A stretch of 64,000 nt of DNA, taken from the NCBI GenBank assembly GCA_010909165.1, contig MU008162.1, forward strand, positions 1,302,001 through 1,366,000. Reading direction: 5' to 3'. Origin of the DNA: Anthoceros angustus. Its lineage: Eukaryota > Streptophyta > Anthocerotopsida > Anthocerotales > Anthocerotaceae. Below are positions 59,086 to 64,000 of this stretch, piece after piece. Position 1 is the stretch's first letter. Each line of letters opens with the position of its first letter. The notes beneath the pieces were generated by a model. The model did not search any database, had not been told where the DNA came from, and saw only the letters and a program-made list of their open reading frames with translations. The translations under genes were made by a program, and so were the position numbers.

Positions 59086-62000
59086 CTATGCGTGGAAATC
59101 CAGGCCGGACCCATACTGCCATGCCTCAAATCGTCTGTTCCAGACGTACTGGTCCTCTTTGGAGAGGGAACTGACCCAGGGCCTGGCAAAGTGGAGATGA
59201 CCACGATAAGGACGACAGAGTGACAGGCTGCAGAGAGTTACATCATCAGTTGAAGGTCTTGCGAGTCCTTCATCGATAGTGAGCTTACCGCAACGCAGGT
59301 GTGACTGCAGAGCTTAGGAAGGTGTATGCACCCAGTCCCATGAAATGCACCAACCAATCCACCAGTGGTACTGGCCCGATCTGCAGGCAAGGTATCAGGA
59401 TCTGGGTCTGGGAGACCACGTGTGATGGGAAGGAAGACCTACTGACAGGGTGCAAGTAAAAGTCACCTCGGAAAAGATCTCTGGTAGAATTTGAGGCCTG
59501 CTGATCACCATCGAGCCCATGACCTTAGCCAATGCCCAGAACTGCGTGACATCCTGGTTGGCGGGAGGAGGCCACGCAGGTGAAGATGCGTGAACATGGC
59601 TTCATGGCAGAGATGATCACTCACAAAAGTTAACTAACGTTTGAAGGGCACCTGGAGAAATGGCCTTATAACTGGGTCGCCAAGCTTCTGGAAGAACACA
59701 GACAATCAAGTCAGAGTCAGGGCTTGAAGATGGTCCCAGGAACCCTGCTATAGTGGAGATTCAGACGGTTTGCCCAACCTGCATGCTTTGGAAGTTGGCT
59801 GACAGAAGGTCGTTGATGAACTCTGGACGAGGGCTCCTTCCTGGACGTACAGACATGGCCCTTTGCAACAGCCACGCTCCGCTCAAGTTGGGCTGGAGAG
59901 ATACAGAGTGTTGGGTACTTCCATACTTCTCATCGACGTTACGTGCCTCAGCAATGACCTAGGGTTTGATACATGCATGTACAAAATGCAAGCTGTTGGA
60001 CATACCTGATAGGAGTTAATTAGTGCGAGGCTTTCCCTGTCAAGGAAGTCTCCTTCAAGGGCTTCTTGCAGTCCTGGATAGAACACATCGTTCCAGCTAT
60101 TCATAAGGAAAATTCAGATGCATCAACTTACTGACAGTATGACGTGTATCAATCGAGTGAGACCTACCAAAGCTTAATCTTTTCAAGTGACGAGTAATAG
60201 CACCAAATCCCCCAAAAGAAATTGGTGACTGGATCCCACTTGCATCTCCAATCTGCATGGCAAGGTCCTTGAAGATGTCATTGTGCAGAGAGAGCTTCAA
60301 ACCTTACTTGAAAATTTTCGGAGTTTATACCTGCAAAACTCGGTCGAAGGCAGGTTTCAATGGGCTGCAGCCAGCACACAGGATAAGAGAGGTGTCAAGC
60401 TAGAAGAAACTCAAAGTCTTTCCAATACAAGGTACCATTACCTGGACCGATACGTAGGAAAGACACCGAAAAGTACTCTAAGGATCTCCACATCCTCAAG
60501 CTTGATACCCTGCAGATACTGCAAACTGTCAGAAAGCTTGCCATCAGTTTCCATGGCCCAAGATATTCATTGAAGCCTTCCCCAACCTGATATTTAGGCA
60601 TTGATTCCCAATAATCCTCCAAGAGATCTTCTAGAGATGGACGATCAGGAGTTGCATCCAAGTATGTGAACATGTAAGTGGTCCGATCCGTAGGCCCAGA
60701 ACCAGAGGGAAATGCCTGTTCCGAATCAAGTTAACCTCTCCCTGACAATGCTAGTTGATGATCAATCGAAGTTGTTCGACCCAAGAGTCGCAAAAAGTTC
60801 GCTCACCTCCCAAAAGTACTGAACCTTGGACTTGCCAACATCTCTGACCGGAGAATCAGAGTAAATCACATCACTGGAAGAATTGTTTTGAAAACCCCGG
60901 GCACAAGTACCAACCACAAGACAAACCCCATCTGGACTCTGTCCCCACCTAATCTGGCCAGAGTTCCCACCAGACCTCCAATCAGACATACTTGATAACC
61001 TACGGAAGGAACAGCAACAGAAACACAGTCTGAACTGTCGCACGCAGTCACCGCACCTGGCCAACAATCGGGGAGTAGTTTCCCATGGCATCAATAACAA
61101 GTCGAGAAACCACCCTGTCTCCATTCTCCAGCGACAATATCTGCCTCACAAAACAAAGACAAAGGGTCATGAGGCCGGCATACCGCAATCTCACAAACTT
61201 GGACCACATACAGAAGAGCCAATCTGCTACGGATTCAGCAAGCACGCAAGCACCTCACCGTGCCATCATCGAACACATCTAATTTGGTAAACCCCGTGCC
61301 CTCAATAAGCATACCTCCAGTCCTCAAAAACCGTTGTTTCACCGTCTCTATCAGCTTTTCAGGCCTGCCAAGTCCCAAACAGTCAAAGGCCAGTTCCATC
61401 ACCCCTGCCAATCAAGACAGCAAACTTGCTACACAACCATGGCCATCGTCAAAGAACTCACGAAACTCCCAAATTCAATATGTCTCTAACCCACACCTCC
61501 GTGCCATCATAGAACCCACACCGGTTCTGCAGTGCAACTACATGGCATCAGTTACAGAACAGAACTCCCGTCTCATCCACCACTCTTACCAGTAGCCATT
61601 CCTTCCAAACAGACTCCTTCATCACCGAGTTCCTGAGACAGACGAATACTCACTGGATTGAACTCAATGTTGATGACCTTCTCAGCCTCAGGTCCAGTTA
61701 GCACACCTGACTCCACAAGCTCGTACAGCTCCTTCCTGGATATATTCCACTCTTGAACTCTCTGTTCCCCGACAATGCAACCCAACCCAACCCAACCCAA
61801 ACCAAGCCGTCCTCAAACCACACCCAGCAGCAAAACAGTGCTGTAATCCTAAAACGCCAACATGCTACACAAAACCACGACTCACGACCCACACACCCCT
61901 CGAAGCACGCCCTTCTCCACGACTCCCACCCGGAGCCCCTTGAGGGCCAGGGCTGTGGCAACGAAAATGCCCAACGTTCCTCCGCACACCACAACATCTA

Positions 62001-62603
62001 GCACCCTGGAGCTCCTTTCCGCCATCCCCGACTCCCTCCAGGAGCCCCGCCGCCTGCCCACAACCTCAGGTGCGGGCCCATTCCCGGATTCACTCCCGGG
62101 CTCACTCCCCTGCCGCAGTAGAAGCCACTGCTCGTCCATCCTCCTCAAGGCCTGGTACGACATGCTTCCTCCAGCCCTGCCAGCCTCCACACCGCCGCTC
62201 ACGCCCTCCATGATCCGCTGCAAAATGCGCCCACCTCACAAAATCAACCAATCATCACAATCCAGCTCTACCCAATCCCCCCCCACCCCGCCGTCCCAGC
62301 ACCCACCTGCGTCCGAGTCGTGGAAAACGCTTCTTCCACGACCCCGCACCGGGGAGCCTCCCACCCGCTCCGCCCCGGTGCCACATTCCTGAACCCGCCA
62401 GCCAGGCCCAGCATTCCCCGTCCCAAAACTCCGCCCACAACCTCCAATTTGCACAATCTCGCAGGACAAAGCTTGAGGCCCAGGTGCGGGGCCGGGGCGG
62501 CCGAGCTGCTCAGGCAGCTCCTCACCTCCATCTCCAAAGCACCAACCTGCCAAGATTTACACAACGTTCCCACCACGGTCCCCCCGACGCCCAAGGCCTT
62601 CAT
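59086..62603 (-). CDS. Plastid FAD-dependent oxidoreductase, lycopene-cyclase-like
   Basis: Seventeen exons give 645 codons: 62603-62307, 62217-61897, 61761-61654, 61526-61462, 61364-61259, 61140-61057, 60953-60807, 60715-60587, 60509-60442, 60364-60331, 60252-60168, 60073-60006, 59892-59779, 59687-59652, 59553-59467, 59380-59289, 59182-59086. The first exon is rich in Ser, Arg and Gly and lacks a conserved fold, as a plastid transit peptide would be. The dinucleotide fold is VLDVVVCGGTLGIFVATALA with KGLRVGVVEK. Then come EWNISRKELYELV, SRLVIDAMGNYSPIVGQIRW, GVCLVVGTCARGF, RTTYMFTYLD, GDASGIQSPISFGGFGAITR and the ending FEAWQYGSGLDF. This matches a conserved plant family annotated as lycopene beta/epsilon cyclase-like. 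The biochemical role is not established, so I do not call it LCYB or LCYE. ATG at 62531 is an alternative start. Confidence 0.88.
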
Positions 62604-62944
62604 CTCGCCCAGCTCGCAGCTGCATCCACCACAGCTCGAAGATCAGGAAGCAGGCCAGGCCTGGTTCTGCCACTCGGGTTACCCTGACTCGGGGCTCGAG
62701 TTACTCCAACCTGGGCCTATAACCCGGGTTATTACCTTCCCAGGTTAGTTCCACCTCTGATTTCTCGGTAGACTGTTTCCGGCCCCCAGGCGTCTATATA
62801 TGCAAGCCCTAGCGGAGTGTAGGGTTTCTCAGAGAAGACCGGCCTTCCAGCTCGAGCGAGGTCTTTGGCGCCTGGCTATCTTCTGAGCGAGCGAGCGAGC
62901 GAGCGAGCAGCTGCCGCGCACGAGGAGAAGGATCGTCGGCCACC
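62604..62944. promoter_or_regulatory. Divergent promoter of the lycopene-cyclase-like gene and uS11
   Basis: A TATA-like TATATA lies at 62795-62800 and a reverse telo-box TAGGGTTT at 62820-62827, both oriented for uS11. The 5' UTR of uS11 contains a GAGC microsatellite at about 62885-62908. Confidence 0.65.
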
Positions 62945-63400
62945 ATGTCGGGGAAGAAAAAGGTTCGCGAGGTGAAGGAGGAGAATGTGACGTTGGGCCC
63001 GACGGTTCGGGAAGGGGAGCATGTCTTCGGCGTGGCGCACATCTTCGCCTCCTTCAATGACACCTTCGTGCACGTGACGGACTTGTCCGGGAAGGAGACC
63101 ATAGCCCGCGTCACCGGCGGGATGAAGGTGAAGGCGGACAGGGATGAGGCGTCGCCGTACGCGGCTATGCTTGCCGCGCAGGATGTGGCGCAGAGGTGCA
63201 AGGAGCTCGGCCTGACGGCGCTGCACATCAAGCTCAGGGCCACAGGCGGGAACAAGACCAAGACGCCTGGCCCCGGTGCGCAGTCCGCTCTGCGTGCGCT
63301 TGCCCGATCTGGAATGAGAATCGGACGGATTGAGGATGTGACGCCTATTCCCACGGACAGCACCAGGAGAAAGGGAGGGCGCAGGGGTCGTCGTTTGTAG
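62945..63400 (+). CDS. RPS14: Cytosolic small-subunit ribosomal protein uS11 (S14)
   Basis: Platform protein of the 40S subunit that contacts the end of 18S rRNA. It is a single exon of 151 codons, the family length. It reads [79 protein letters not shown] and [20 protein letters not shown], with the conserved C terminus [20 protein letters not shown]. The ATG at 62945 has the strong context GGCCACCATG. It is divergent from the lycopene-cyclase-like gene, 341 bp apart, with TATA and telo-box elements upstream. The lack of introns contrasts with eL43 in this window. Confidence 0.97.
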   Translation: MSGKKKVREVKEENVTLGPTVREGEHVFGVAHIFASFNDTFVHVTDLSGKETIARVTGGMKVKADRDEASPYAAMLAAQDVAQRCKELGLTALHIKLRATGGNKTKTPGPGAQSALRALARSGMRIGRIEDVTPIPTDSTRRKGGRRGRRL

Positions 63401-64000
63401 AGCCCTGGTTTTGATTGTAAGTTCTCGTCCGGTGTCGGATTGTGGTGTTCCTTCTGTCTGGTGCTGTTTTGAAAGGCAGCTGACAAAGGCATTCGGGCTT
63501 TGGTGTGGAGCAGCTCAGCGGGTCTGGTAGGAGGGAGCACTACTATGTTTTAGGTGTTGAGGCGGCCAGGTTTTGGACTATCTGGCCGGAGGCAAATTGC
63601 TGTCTTGATGGTAGCGACTGTAAGTGTCCCGGTGCCGTGGGCTGGGCTCCTTGTGGGGGTGGCGAGGTCTGCCCACGGTCGGTTTGGTGCCTAGGAAAAT
63701 GCATTGGACATTCGTTGTATGTGTTTGTTGTTGGCTAATTTCTGCCAATGATGATGCAAAATGATTTTCTACACGTTGCATCCCTACAATTTTTCGTAGG
63801 AAATTGTTTAACGCCTGCCGAAAACATTGAGAACATAATTCTTCTACTTCAACACGACTTCATTTATTTCCTCTATAAGCTGGCTTGTACACCACTTGTT
63901 TTTCCGCTCGCACAAACTCCCTCAAGGTTCATCCGCTCGCGTAATCCTGTTTTGACAACATGAACAAAACATTATCGGGGAATGTCCGAATGCTTGCAAT
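63401..64000. other. 3' flank of uS11; no gene seen
   Basis: T-rich sequence that should include the uS11 3' UTR. No further coding region was recognised before the window ends. Confidence 0.5.

Overview
This 64 kb window is nuclear DNA of a land plant. Coding sequences are split by many short GT-AG introns (about 60-130 bp) with TTNCAG-type acceptors, and the gene set is eukaryotic and plant-specific: plastid ribosomal protein uL18c, a plastid lycopene-cyclase-like flavoprotein, a plant-type METTL14, an auxilin-related J protein and a DYW-type PPR protein. The PPR protein ends in Gly-Arg-Pro instead of Asp-Tyr-Trp, the tail of the DYW:KP class that is linked to U-to-C organellar RNA editing. 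With the compact gene spacing and a Ure2p/Nu-type GST, this points to a seed-free plant, most likely a hornwort. A lycophyte or fern is possible. The taxonomic call is an inference.

Layout. 1-1.9 kb: decayed fragments of a CDK-like kinase and of methionyl-tRNA synthetase. 1.9-15.5 kb: NUP85 (-) head-to-head with nicalin (+), then METTL14 (-). 15.5-20.9 kb: gene-poor, with short tandem repeats and a retroelement remnant. 21-33.6 kb: dense gene island with MscS-like channel (+), ribosomal protein eL43 (-), NERD1-like FG-GAP protein (+), plastid uL18 (-), GST (+) and TFIIH helicase XPB (+). 34.3-38.1 kb: auxilin-related protein (-). 38.9-50.9 kb: accessory region with two decayed PPR copies, a 5'-truncated LINE with its target-site duplication, a TIR DNA transposon inserted inside that LINE, a second decayed reverse transcriptase of another family, and many short tandem duplications. 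50.9-53.8 kb: PPR-DYW gene built from near-identical 306-bp PLS triplets. 54.1-63.4 kb: M3 oligopeptidase (-), lycopene-cyclase-like protein (-) and ribosomal protein uS11 (+).

Most genes are unrelated housekeeping functions: nuclear pore, ER membrane-protein biogenesis, m6A writing, translation, TFIIH, vesicle uncoating and peptide turnover. They are not an operon-like system. What they share is organisation: four divergent head-to-head pairs with 210-530 bp between start codons, and telo-box (AAACCCTA) promoters near several of them. The exon models below were built by hand from splice signals, reading phase and recalled family sequence. Phases close exactly for every multi-exon gene given.

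The items most worth a second look are the PPR gene (GRP tail, triplet amplification with changes at the RNA-code residues, and a possible intron made from a decayed triplet), the nested LINE/DNA-transposon insertion, three GC-AG introns, and an intron without stops in the GST gene.
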